Translations under genes and position numbers: made by a program
Source of the DNA: an uncultured Methanomassiliicoccaceae archaeon
GTDB taxonomy: Archaea; Thermoplasmatota; Thermoplasmata; Methanomassiliicoccales; Methanomethylophilaceae
NCBI GenBank assembly: GCA_905187815.1
Contig: CAJJJM010000012.1
Location: 1-48,727, forward strand
Length of the DNA stretch: 48,727 nucleotides
Direction: 5' to 3'
The notes under the pieces: generated by a model
Databases searched by the model: none
What the model was told of the DNA's origin: nothing
What the model saw: the letters and a program-made list of their open reading frames with translations, nothing else
In this document: positions 42,101 through 48,727 of the stretch, piece after piece
Numbering within the stretch: the stretch's first letter is position 1
Layout of the letters: each line of letters opens with the position of its first letter

Positions 42101-42844
42101 GAGTGCGCCAACGACCCGTCGTTCGGCAAGATCGTCGCGGACGAGATGAAGAGATTCGACAACGGCGAGGACGTGGGTCTGTTCATCAAGAACATCGAGA
42201 GCGTCCAGGGGGATGAGAGGGATGTCATCATGTTCTCCATCGGATACGCCAAGAACGCCGAGGGGAAGCTGATGCAGAGGTTCGGATGGCTCAACAACCG
42301 CGGAGGGGAGAACCGTCTGAACGTCGCCATCTCCAGGGCCAAGAAGAAGATCTTCATCGTCACATCGTTCGACCCGGAGGACCTCCAGGTCGACAACACG
42401 AAGAACGAGGGACCCAGGATCCTCAAGAAGTACCTGCAGTACGCGAACGCCGTCAGCAGCGGCAACAGGGGCCTCGCGGACTCCATCCTACACTCCTTCG
42501 GGGACGAGAGGTGGAACGCGCCGGAGGACTACGACGCTGGCAGGATCGCCGAGCGCGTCTACAACGCCCTGACGCGCAAGGGCTACACGGTCGAGAGGAA
42601 CGTGGGGATCGGCGGATACCAGATCGACCTCGCCGTCAAGCAGAACGACAGGTACATCCTCGGCATCGAGTGCGACAGCCGCCTGTACGAGATGTCATCT
42701 TCCACGAGGGAGAGGGACTACCACAGGCAGAAGTACCTGGAGTCCAGAGGATGGAAGATCCACAGGGTCTGGACCCCCGGCATGTGGAAGGACCCCGAGA
42801 AGGAGATCGCCAGGATCATTCAGGCGATCGAGAGGAACCACTGA
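39122..42844 (+). CDS. HRDC-DUF4011-SF1 helicase-MTES_1575 nuclease fusion
   Basis: A 1,240-residue multidomain protein. Residues about 5-78 look like an HRDC domain (LPNVCSDEALREMAQRVP; VGVGQRFVEQYG). About 90-350 is DUF4011-like. Walker A QGPPGTGKS is at 399-407, Walker B LIFDEAS near 820 with GDHKQLRP after it, and the C-terminal helicase core has SVQGDERDV and NRLNVAISRAKK. The last about 100 residues form a Vsr/MTES_1575-type nuclease (GYQIDLAV, ILGIECD, SRGWKIHRVWT). DUF4011-helicase-Vsr proteins occur in bacterial anti-phage islands and as single-gene defence systems; the HRDC head is unusual. A defence role is inferred, not shown. The gene overlaps the converging HxlR gene by 29 bases. 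Confidence 0.85.
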   Translation: MGLEDDLYDELYELRESLRQERKMSNGRLPNVCSDEALREMAQRVPTKVEDFSAIVGVGQRFVEQYGEDFLNITRKYAITAANGSNIDAEAAQTLRELEKKLINISKSNRLLFQPKISRKNTFDLMTLPEVDVMGLLFGRKRILKLCDSAKSAEDAKVYKHLNEIIREVNREQREKGQYDLYIGYPFVQGKMPDGDIDVRAPLALFPVILDKDSRTITLTLDNSRDAIYNNTLILGFIKSSGQNRPLPDNVLEDYSGETFLTNLVDFYEQNGIKMAVNYSLPTPFIDYKAGEFPKYLAGDMEMVPNVMLGKYPTYSSSIQKDFDGMLAGREINGILNDLIVDLNKTDFLSDLPMPLSEDEMKDKGMAASEKDLVYINSLNSSQENILTAMERNDEIVVQGPPGTGKSQVITGLITSAVIKGKTVLMVSEKKTALDVVYSRLGTLSKYCLLIDDVGNKDLFYKQLGRMLDTEPLKKGVDIDTISEAIDKDVALLDNIADVMYSPCDFGIEPYKLYAMDRWLDLNDRRQFEEYKMLKDNIDASLLALRYQPVSELHRKFDDQVLMKNFNEYRELVEKYPWMTQMKADLSEYNIGEMKADLLDLEQQIQNLNSKGFMGRLFNKGKVTREATAMTGKYFDNYNEHTVQKVMSDPRGMFEALNGYGTYSARATVYDRLTDEERTYGTDVLNVSAASRMTYGESNDRIYEWILNDHLQKFDAAHKDIMQEIWDFDSIIADMDRKIESKRELSKDKVEEVFQQNLKYITESKRRGDINRIIESKRKWNINKFVNRYGYELFKGVRVWLLTPEVVSEILPLEMGIFDMLIFDEASQMYVEKGVPSIYRAKKVVVAGDHKQLRPSSLGVGRVDYESDEDDLDDIVTAALEEESLLDLARAKYDSILLNFHYRSKYEELIAFSNYAFYGGRLYVSPNVVTPEKPPIEVFRVEGLWEDKSNMAEAQKIVQLLREFFVNRKDNETVGIITFNASQRDLINDVLDEECANDPSFGKIVADEMKRFDNGEDVGLFIKNIESVQGDERDVIMFSIGYAKNAEGKLMQRFGWLNNRGGENRLNVAISRAKKKIFIVTSFDPEDLQVDNTKNEGPRILKKYLQYANAVSSGNRGLADSILHSFGDERWNAPEDYDAGRIAERVYNALTRKGYTVERNVGIGGYQIDLAVKQNDRYILGIECDSRLYEMSSSTRERDYHRQKYLESRGWKIHRVWTPGMWKDPEKEIARIIQAIERNH

Positions 42845-43169
42845 GCTTGGCCTTCTCGTTCTCCATGTCTATGTACGCCGCGCCCCATTCGGCGATCGCG
42901 TCTATGACAGGGAGCAAACTCATCCCCGTGGATGTGAGGGAGTACTCCACCCACGGGGGATTCTCGCTTTTGACCTCGCGACGGATCAGCCCGTCGCTCT
43001 CCAGCTCCTTCAGCTGGAGGCTCAGTATGTGGGCGGTGATCCCGGAGAAGAACGTGCGGAGCTCGCCGAACCTCTTGGGCCCGTCCATGAGCCTCCAGAT
43101 TATGTACATCTTGTACTTGCCGCCGATGACCTGCAGCGTCCTGCCCAGCAGATATCCGTCGAAAGTCAT
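42816..43169 (-). CDS. HxlR family regulator 1
   Basis: A 117-residue winged-helix regulator: GGKYKMYIIWRLMDGPKRFG, then LSLQLKELESDGLIRREV and the WVEYSLTSTGMSLLPVIDAI end are the HxlR pattern. It has no cysteine at the N-terminus, unlike redox-sensing members. It starts 4 bases after the stop of the second HxlR gene and ends 29 bases inside the converging helicase gene, a tight arrangement. Confidence 0.88.
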   Translation of the reverse strand: MTFDGYLLGRTLQVIGGKYKMYIIWRLMDGPKRFGELRTFFSGITAHILSLQLKELESDGLIRREVKSENPPWVEYSLTSTGMSLLPVIDAIAEWGAAYIDMENEKAKLSGSSRSPE

Positions 43170-43173
43170 CCGC

Positions 43174-43539
43174 TCACATCCTCACGCAGTCCGACACGGG
43201 GATCCCCTCGCGCTCCAGATAGATTGAACCCCACCTGCTCATGTCCATTATCAGGGGTATGGCGGTCTCGCCGAACTCCGTGAGACTGTACTCCGTCTTT
43301 GGCGGGACCACTGGGTACACCTTCCTCTCGATCAGCCCATCCGCCTCGAGCTCCCTGAGCTGCTTGGTCAGCATCTTCCCGGTGGCCTCCGGGATCATCG
43401 CCTGTATCTCGCTGAACCTCTTCTTCCCGTTCCTGAGGCTCCAGATCACCACAGATTTGTACTTCCCTCCGAGCAGGCGGACGGTCGCCCTCACGGGGCA
43501 TTCCGCCTCGAAGTCCCTTGAACAGCATTCCATGTTCAT
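43174..43539 (-). CDS. HxlR family regulator 2 (Cys-containing)
   Basis: About 121 residues. An N-terminal cysteine cluster (MNMECCSRDFEAECPV) precedes the winged helix (GGKYKSVVIWSLRNGKKRFSE; EADGLIERKVYPVVPPKTEY, quoted in parts). N-terminal cysteines are the redox or electrophile sensors in bacterial HxlR/HypR/YodB proteins, so this one may sense thiol stress. The start is ATG 43539 (or 43533); an A/T box at about 43555-43562 makes it leaderless. It is divergent from a nitroreductase gene across an HxlR-type dyad. Confidence 0.85.
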   Translation of the reverse strand: MNMECCSRDFEAECPVRATVRLLGGKYKSVVIWSLRNGKKRFSEIQAMIPEATGKMLTKQLRELEADGLIERKVYPVVPPKTEYSLTEFGETAIPLIMDMSRWGSIYLEREGIPVSDCVRM

Positions 43540-43559
43540 AGTATCCTTTTGGATAGTAT
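43539..43559. promoter_or_regulatory. HxlR-type operator dyad
   Basis: AGTATCC-TTTT-GGATAGT is an imperfect inverted repeat of the form GTATCC-N4-GGATAC known for HxlR proteins. It overlaps the start codon and TATA region of the HxlR-2 gene, so binding would repress that operon, and it lies about 150 bases from the nitroreductase start. Confidence 0.55.
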
Positions 43560-43709
43560 ATGTCATGTTGTATCGTACATGGTTTTTGTAAACAGACTGA
43601 CATGTCACGACCGCAGGTCGCGGGGAGCCCGGAAAGAACTGCCGGGGTGCCTCCGCCCCGCGACTCAGACCTAAATAAGATATGGACGATACAGGGACAC
43701 GGTGAATCT

Positions 43710-44213
43710 ATGGATTTCAACGAACTTGTCAGGAGAAGATACTCGTGCCGCGCATACAAGACCGACGCAGTGGAGGACGACAAGGTCCGTTCGATCCTCG
43801 AGGCAGGCCGTCTCGCCCCAACGGCGAGGAACGACCAGCCGGTCCGTGTCATAGCGGTCAGGTCCAAGGAGGGCCTCGCTAAGCTGGAGGAGGCGGGACA
43901 CATCTACGACGCCCCGCTCGCGTTCATCGTCTGCTCCGACAAGGACAAGGCCTGGACCCGCAGCTACGACGGGATGAAGACCACCGACATCGACGCATCG
44001 ATCGTCACCACGCAGATGATGTACGAGGCAACCGACATGGGCCTCGGCACCCTGTGGGTCTGCATGTTCAAGCCCGACGTCATCAAGAGGAACTTCGGAC
44101 TCGCGGACAACGTCATCCCGATCAACATCCTGGCCGTCGGATACAGGGACGACCAGACATCCAAGAACCACGGCGTCCGCATCCCCATGGAAGACTTCGT
44201 CAGATACGCTTGA
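43710..44213 (+). CDS. Nitroreductase family flavoprotein
   Basis: A 167-residue FMN enzyme. RRRYSCRAYKTDAVEDDKV and ILEAGRLAPTARNDQPVRVI are the family N-terminus (R-R-S-x-R-x-[YF] and A-P-[ST]-x-x-N-x-Q-P), and MGLGTLWVCMF with ILAVGYRDD complete the FMN site. Reduction of quinones, nitro compounds or other electrophiles is possible. The start is ATG 43710 with GGTGA 6 bases upstream; a TATA-like CTAAATAAG is about 30 bases upstream. The divergent HxlR pair is its likely regulator. Confidence 0.87.
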   Translation: MDFNELVRRRYSCRAYKTDAVEDDKVRSILEAGRLAPTARNDQPVRVIAVRSKEGLAKLEEAGHIYDAPLAFIVCSDKDKAWTRSYDGMKTTDIDASIVTTQMMYEATDMGLGTLWVCMFKPDVIKRNFGLADNVIPINILAVGYRDDQTSKNHGVRIPMEDFVRYA

Positions 44214-44304
44214 TTTAGGTTTATCTAAAACTCTTTAACCTCCCCTCACGATGGGGGAGGTGATGGACGTCGCGGACAGCATGCGCGCCGCCCGAGGTGA
44301 TACA

Positions 44305-44526
44305 ATGGCAAAGACAACTCTGAAGATAGAGGGCATGATGTGCGAGGGATGCGTCAAATCCGTCAGGGAATCCCTGGAGAAGACGGACAAGGTCAGATCC
44401 GTGGATGTCAACCTGAAGAAGGGAACCGCCGCCGTCGAACACGACGGGGTCACTGACGAGGCTCTGATCAAGGCCGTCGTCGACGCCGGGTTCAGGGCAT
44501 CCGTCAAGCACGGACTGTTCTCATGA
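44305..44526 (+). CDS. copZ: Heavy-metal-associated domain copper chaperone
   Basis: A 73-residue HMA protein. GMMCEGCVKSV is the metal site (C-x-x-C), and the ferredoxin-like pattern continues through VDVNLKKGTAAVEHDG and IKAVVDAGF. I start at ATG 44305, behind GAGGTGA. It overlaps the CopA gene by 4 bases (ATGA), so a copper chaperone and its ATPase are coupled. Another soft metal is possible. Confidence 0.85.
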   Translation: MAKTTLKIEGMMCEGCVKSVRESLEKTDKVRSVDVNLKKGTAAVEHDGVTDEALIKAVVDAGFRASVKHGLFS

Positions 44527-46020
44527 AGACCCGGATCATCCGCGTCGGCGGGATGACCTGTGCGGCCTGCGTTGGGCGCGTGGAGGGCGCCCTCAAGGCC
44601 GTGCCAGGAGTCCAGTCGGCGGTGGCGAACATAGGGAACAACACGGCCACGGTCGTCTACGATGAGACGATGGCGACCGAGGCGGACCTGGCGAAGGCCA
44701 TAGTCGGAGCCGGGTACCAGGTGATAAGCGAGAACCGCGAGGAGGCCGCCCGCGAGGAGCAGAGGGATCTGGACCTGCGCCGGCGCGACCTCTACATCTC
44801 GATATTCTTCGCGGTTGTGCTCAGCGTCATAGCCATGGGGCACATGTTCGGACTGGAGATCCCTCTGGATCCCCTGCCGTTCTGCCTTGTCCAGCTCATC
44901 CTGTGCATCCCGATAATGTACGGCGGGAGGAGGTTCTACAAGAAGGGGATCCCGGCGCTGTTCACAAAGAACCCCACCATGGACTCCCTGGTGTCACTGG
45001 GAACGCTGGCATCCCTCTGCATGGGACTCTACAACACATACAGGGTGTACACCGGCGACATCAGCGCCATGCATTCGCTCAGCTACGACTCCGTGGGCAT
45101 GATCATCGCCCTGGTCAGCATCGGCAAGTACATGGAGGCCAGGTCCAAGATGCGGACCAACGACTCCCTCCGGAAGCTCATCTCGATGGCACCGGACGAG
45201 GCCACCGTGATCAGGGACGGCGTCGAGACCGTCGTCCCGGCATCGGAACTCGCCGTGGGAGACATTGTGCTTATCAGACCCGGCGAGAAGGTCCCTGCGG
45301 ACGCCACCGTGGTCTCCGGGGAGTCTTCGGTCAACGAATCCATGCTTACCGGGGAGAGCATCCCCGTGGACAAGAGGCCAGGGGACACGCTGTACGGCGC
45401 CACGGTCAACGGCGCCGGAAGCCTCAGGGCCAGGATCGAGAAGACGGGGGAGGACACGGTCCTGTTCCAGATAGCACGCATGATGGAGATGGCTCAGGGG
45501 ACCAAGGCCCCTGTGGCGAACATCGCCGACAGGGTTGCCGCGGTGTTCGTCCCCACGGTCATCATCATCGCGGTGGCGGTGTTCATCGGTTGGATGCTCG
45601 CGGGCCGCGACATCCAGTTCAGCCTCACCATAGCGATATCCATCCTGGTTATCGCATGCCCGTGCGCCCTTGGCCTGGCCACGCCGATCGCCATAGTGGT
45701 CGGGACGGGCAGGGGGTCTCAGTACGGGATCCTCTACAAGACCGCGTCCTCGCTCGAGGCGGCGGCAAGGATCGACACGGTCGTCCTCGACAAGACGGGC
45801 ACATGCACGGTCGGGCATCCGGCCGTCAACTCTGTGAGCGACGAGTCCGTGATAGGTATCGTCGCCGCGGCCGAGGTTGACTCCGAGCACCCGCTGGCAC
45901 AGGCGATAGTCGCATATGCCAGGGACAGAGAGGTCGAGCTTCCCCCGCACTCCGGGTTCGAGAGCGTCACGGGGGGCGGCGTGAGATGCATCGTCGACGG
46001 CAGGAAGGTGGTCGTCGGCA
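44523..46020 (+). pseudogene. copA: Copper P-type ATPase CopA, truncated by the chimeric join
   Basis: About 500 archaeal residues of a P1B ATPase that exports Cu(I). One HMA domain (GMTCAACVGRV, 9-19) is followed by membrane spans, the actuator TGES (about 276-279), the transmembrane CPC (about 379-381, IACPCALGLATP) and the phosphorylation motif DKTGT (Asp about 423). The N-domain begins, with EVDSEHPLAQAI, but the sequence changes at about 46,012-46,030 before the HP-region is followed by GDGxNDxP and the last two spans. The open frame continues to 46349 only as antisense of a bacterial gene. The loss is most likely an assembly artefact; the real gene is expected to be complete. Confidence 0.85.
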
Positions 46021-46289
46021 GCGGCAGCGCCGAAGGAAGCGGTCTCGCCGGAGGTATCCACCACCACGTCGGTGACAGCGCTGTCGGAGAAGGTCATAGT
46101 GACCTTGACGGTGGAGGAAATACCCTCGGCAGTGCCCTCGTAGGTGCCGGGGATGTACTGACCGGCAGCACCGGAAGTGGAGGCAGAACCGGAAGCGGAA
46201 TTGCAGGCAGCCAGAGCACCGGCGGTCACACCGCTCATGGCGGCGGCAGCGGCGATCTTGATAAAGCCCTTACGGGAGATCTTGTTCAT
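46012..46289 (-). CDS. FMN-binding lipoprotein, N-terminal fragment (bacterial segment)
   Basis: About 92 residues survive. MNKISRKGFIKIAAAAAMSG with a lipobox ending ALAAC (Cys29) is a bacterial Tat/lipoprotein signal. A Ser/Ala/Gly linker follows, then the start of an FMN-binding domain (YIPGTYEGTAEGISSTVKV; VVVDTSGETASFG). This layout is that of the flavin-carrying, fumarate-reductase-like extracytoplasmic proteins of Clostridia. The homology stops at about 46,012, where the archaeal copA sequence starts, so the gene is cut by the join. It is divergent from the LysR gene. Confidence 0.75.
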
Positions 46290-46396
46290 AGGTACGCTCT
46301 CTTTCTTTCTGTTCTTCTTTGTGTTCCTTCTTATCGTGCAGCAAAGTAAAAGACACTTTGCTGAATCCTTAACAATTGTAGCGTAGAAGGGTGCGG

Positions 46397-46425
46397 TTTA
46401 CAATTCATGTTTTTTATATTATAAT
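46397..46425 (+). promoter_or_regulatory. Bacterial sigma-70 promoter of the LysR gene
   Basis: TTTACA (46397-46402), 17 bases, then TATAAT (46420-46425). A standard bacterial promoter, unlike the TATA boxes of the archaeal part. Confidence 0.7.
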
Positions 46426-46462
46426 TTAGGAAAGCCTAATGTATTGCGGGAGGGAGAAAAGC

Positions 46463-47389
46463 ATGAACGAGAGCGCACTGGAGGGCTTTGTAAAAATCGT
46501 GGAACTGAACAGCTTTTCTGCGGCGGCAGAGGCACTGTATCTTTCCCAGTCGGCACTTTCGCAGCAGATCCGCACGCTGGAAGGGCAGCTGCAGTTCGAG
46601 CTGTTCCAGCATATACCGCGCCGGGTGGTGCTGACCCCGTCGGGGCAGGATTTTTACCCCAAGGCAAAGCAGCTGATAGCCCTGTATCAGCAGGCAGTGT
46701 GCCATGCCCGAGCGGTGCAGCAGCAGGAAAAACCGCCGGAAAGACATCTGATCATCGCAGAGTGTCATGAGGCAATGCGGATGTTCATGTATGACGTGTT
46801 TTCCCTGACAAGCGAGCTGTGTCTGCAATACACGCCTATTCTGGGGTGGTGTGCCAACCGCAGCGAGGTCTGGCGCAGCCTGAAAAAAGGGGAGATGGAT
46901 CTTTCCTTCCAGCTGGAAAGTGCAGAGTTCTACGCGCAGGGGCTTACCTTTGTGCCGCTGTTCTATATGCCAGAACTTTGCATCCCCATCCATCCGCCCG
47001 CTGATATGCCGGTGGGCAGATTGACCTTGGAACAGGCATTGCAATATCGCTGGCTACCCATCAAGGAGATGTACCAGACTGTCTACGAAACAAGCCTGCT
47101 GCAGGAGGGAATGGACCGAGGGGTGGAGTTTACGCCGGTGGGCGGTATCCGCAGTGCGGCCTACGGCGACCCGGCACTCAAGATGGTCCCGGCGGTCTAT
47201 TACCGCAGGCCGGACCTCAGTTTTGTGCGGGTACTGGACTGGGGCAGGGGACACCGCTTCGGCGTTGTGGTGGGGCAAAAGCGCGAGGATCCGGTAGTAA
47301 TGGCCTACGTCCGCGCCTTGCAGCAACAGCTGCCGTCCCTCTCGGAAAAGCTGTTCGGCTTGAAGCTGGAACCGGTGGAGGAATCATAA
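46463..47389 (+). CDS. LysR family transcriptional regulator (bacterial segment)
   Basis: A 308-residue LysR regulator. The N-terminal HTH reads LEGFVKIVELNSFSAAAEAL, YLSQSALSQQIRTLEGQL and FQHIPRRVVLTPSGQDF; the rest is a periplasmic-binding-like effector domain. The start is ATG 46463 behind GGGAGG, not the upstream ATG 46439. It is divergent from the FMN-binding lipoprotein, its probable target. AT-rich codon choice and a Shine-Dalgarno/sigma-70 arrangement mark it as bacterial. Confidence 0.88.
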   Translation: MNESALEGFVKIVELNSFSAAAEALYLSQSALSQQIRTLEGQLQFELFQHIPRRVVLTPSGQDFYPKAKQLIALYQQAVCHARAVQQQEKPPERHLIIAECHEAMRMFMYDVFSLTSELCLQYTPILGWCANRSEVWRSLKKGEMDLSFQLESAEFYAQGLTFVPLFYMPELCIPIHPPADMPVGRLTLEQALQYRWLPIKEMYQTVYETSLLQEGMDRGVEFTPVGGIRSAAYGDPALKMVPAVYYRRPDLSFVRVLDWGRGHRFGVVVGQKREDPVVMAYVRALQQQLPSLSEKLFGLKLEPVEES

Positions 47390-47403
47390 AGAAAAGACGA
47401 AAA

Positions 47404-47482
47404 CCCTCTCAGGCACCGACAGATGTAGAAAAGCTCCCCCCTCTCGGGGGGAGCTGGCATCGCGCAGCGATGACTGAGAGGG
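47404..47482. repeat. Cloverleaf-like palindromic repeat (bacterial segment)
   Basis: An outer 9-bp stem CCCTCTCAG (47404-47412) pairs with CTGAGAGGG (47474-47482). Inside are a 10-bp hairpin AGCTCCCCCC-TCTC-GGGGGGAGCT (47432-47455) and CATCGC-GCA-GCGATG (47458-47472). The layout is that of dispersed intergenic palindromes (REP-like) found in many copies in some Clostridia. Confidence 0.55.
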
Positions 47483-47490
47483 TAAAACAA

Positions 47491-47534
47491 AGAGCACCTA
47501 TTGCCCTAAAAAGGCGACAGGTGCTCTTTTTGCA
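47491..47534. terminator. Rho-independent terminator (bacterial segment)
   Basis: AGAGCACCT (47491-47499), a loop containing GCCCTAAAAAGGCG, then AGGTGCTCT followed by TTTTT. It lies between the converging LysR and ABC genes and can stop both. Confidence 0.75.
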
Positions 47535-47557
47535 ATTATATTGTGATGACAGGTGCT

Positions 47558-48727
47558 TTAATCCACCACATCCTCGAACTGACTGTTGTACAGGTCGGCG
47601 TAGAAGCCGCCGGCCTCGATCAGCTGGTCGTGGGTGCCCTGCTCCACAATGTCGCCGTCCCGCATCACAAGGATGAGGTCGGCATCCCGGATGGTGGAAA
47701 GGCGGTGGGCGATGACAAAGCTGGTGCGCCCCTCCATCAGGCGGTCCATGGCGGTCTGGATGCGCTGCTCGGTGCGGGTATCCACGCTGCTGGTGGCCTC
47801 GTCCAAAATCAGGATGCGGTTGTCTGCCAGAATGGTGCGGGCGATGGTGAGCAGCTGCTTCTGCCCCTGACTGACGTTGGAGGCGTCCTCGTTCAGTTCC
47901 ATCTGGTAGCCGCCGGGCAGGGTGCGGATAAAGTGGTCAGCGTTGGCAGCCTTGGCGGCGGCGATCACTTCTTCATCGGTGGCATCCAGTCGGCCATAGC
48001 GGATGTTATCCATTACGCTACCGGTAAAGAGGTTGACATCCTGCAGGACCACGCCTAGGCTGCGTCGCAAGTCACTCTTTTTGATCTTGTTAATATTGAT
48101 ACCATCGTAACGGATCTTGCCATCGGCGATATCATAAAAGCGGTTGATAAGGTTGGTGATGGTAGTTTTACCGGCTCCGGTTGCACCGACAAAGGCGATC
48201 TTCTGTCCGGGCTCAGCATACAGGGTGATGTCATGAAGAACCGGCTTTCCATCCACATAGGAAAAATCCACATCTTTCATGCGCACATCGCCGTGCTGCC
48301 TTATCAGCTCATAGCCGCCTTCCGGCAGAGGCTTTTTCCATGCCCAGATACCGGTGCGGCAGTTGGATTCAACCAATGCTCCGTCCTTCTCCTCGGCATT
48401 CACCAGCGTTACTACGCCGTGATCCTCCTCACTGGGTTCATCCATCAGTTCAAAGATGCGCTCGGCGCCAGCCAGCGCCATGACGACAGAGTTGATCTGC
48501 TGGGAAACCTGGCTGATGGGCATGGTAAAGCTGCGGCTGAGCTGCAGAAAAGAAGCAATGCTGCCCAGTGTCATTGTACCGATGCCGGTCAGGGTTAGAT
48601 TGGGTACCGCTGCTATGGCCAAAAGACCACCCACAATAGCGACCAGTACATACTGTAAATGCCCAAGGTTGCCCATAATAGGCATCATAATATTGGCATA
48701 GGTGTTTGCTTTTGTAGCGTTTTCACA
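47558..48727 (-). CDS. ABC exporter, permease-ATPase fusion, 5' end outside the window (bacterial segment)
   Basis: About 389 residues of a half-transporter; the frame is open to the window edge, so about 200 or more N-terminal residues are missing. The last spans (IVGGLLAIAAV; SFLQLSRSFTMPISQVSQQI in part) are followed by Walker A GATGAGKTT, signature NVSQGQKQLL, Walker B LILDEATSSVDTRTE with catalytic Glu, and IAHRLST. It resembles the intact half of Clostridia MsbA/LmrD-type pairs. Substrate unknown. Confidence 0.85.
   Translation of the reverse strand, partial: CENATKANTYANIMMPIMGNLGHLQYVLVAIVGGLLAIAAVPNLTLTGIGTMTLGSIASFLQLSRSFTMPISQVSQQINSVVMALAGAERIFELMDEPSEEDHGVVTLVNAEEKDGALVESNCRTGIWAWKKPLPEGGYELIRQHGDVRMKDVDFSYVDGKPVLHDITLYAEPGQKIAFVGATGAGKTTITNLINRFYDIADGKIRYDGININKIKKSDLRRSLGVVLQDVNLFTGSVMDNIRYGRLDATDEEVIAAAKAANADHFIRTLPGGYQMELNEDASNVSQGQKQLLTIARTILADNRILILDEATSSVDTRTEQRIQTAMDRLMEGRTSFVIAHRLSTIRDADLILVMRDGDIVEQGTHDQLIEAGGFYADLYNSQFEDVVD

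Noticed and set aside
46021..46349. Continuation of the copA frame past 46,020
   Set aside because: The residues are Gly/Ser/Thr-rich antisense of a lipoprotein signal and linker and lack the GDGxNDxP motif of P-type ATPases.
1..48727. tRNA, rRNA genes or CRISPR arrays
   Set aside because: I looked for tRNA-like T-arm and anticodon patterns, conserved rRNA stretches and regularly spaced repeats; none was convincing.
46012..48727. Recent horizontal transfer of bacterial genes into the archaeon
   Set aside because: Genes on both sides are cut at the same point, no mobile element or att site is present and the segment reaches the window end; an assembly chimera is simpler.

Overview
The window is almost entirely archaeal (about 1-46,015), with a short bacterial piece joined to its right end (about 46,015-48,727). 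The archaeal part points to a gut or rumen Methanomassiliicoccales-type methanogen of the Thermoplasmata. Evidence: an F420-non-reducing hydrogenase operon (mvhADG) with a tandem, double-length HdrA; archaeal RNA-processing, translation and transcription genes (exosome, SBDS, L37ae, S8e, SRP19, RpoP, Pcc1, prefoldin); TATA boxes about 25-30 nt upstream of many leaderless starts; and stop codons that are about 90% TGA with TAG seen only once, as expected where UAG can encode pyrrolysine. The lineage is inferred from gene content, not from a phylogeny.

Layout. 1-3,068: an HTH regulator and an ABC-2 exporter pair. 3,069-6,664: an accessory island with a DUF3800 gene under an AbrB-like partner, two copies of a promoter-driven structured RNA that ends antisense across the 3' end of DUF3800 (one copy beside only a C-terminal remnant of a second DUF3800 gene), a small DUF3784-like membrane protein with a 25-residue membrane peptide upstream, a tyrosine recombinase, and a decayed Schlafen/AlbA_2 fragment. 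6,665-12,843 (minus): one apparent operon of ATP-grasp ligase, GH3-type adenylating amide synthetase and a heterodimeric ABC exporter, which looks like a make-and-export pathway for an unknown amide or peptide. 13,109-20,102: GNAT, FUSC-type membrane protein, phosphoesterases, S8e, a PhlG-like protein, SRP19 and NAD(P)HX repair. 20,358-26,641 (minus): hdrA-mvhD-mvhG-mvhA, where MvhG has an unusual N-terminal amphipathic and Pro/Ala/Lys-rich extension.

27,209-32,255 is the conserved archaeal cluster rnp2-psmA-SBDS-rrp4-rrp41-rrp42-rpl37ae-rpoP-pcc1-pfdB. 32,383-39,085 holds an ABC-2 pair behind a C12 tract, a DHH phosphoesterase, TyrRS and a purine phosphoribosyltransferase sharing a divergent promoter, a TctA/DUF112-type membrane protein and an FlK-like thioesterase. 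39,122-42,844 is a 1,240-residue HRDC-DUF4011-SF1 helicase-nuclease fusion resembling defence helicases. 42,816-46,015 has two HxlR regulators, a nitroreductase, a copper chaperone and a CopA ATPase cut off after its phosphorylation site.

The CopA gene is cut by a join to sequence with Clostridia/Faecalibacterium-like features: an FMN-binding lipoprotein fragment on the opposite strand, a LysR gene with a textbook sigma-70 promoter, a rho-independent terminator and an ABC exporter running off the end. This is best read as an assembly chimera, not as gene transfer. The strongest candidates for something new are the DUF3800/AbrB/structured-RNA module and the GH3/ATP-grasp/exporter operon.
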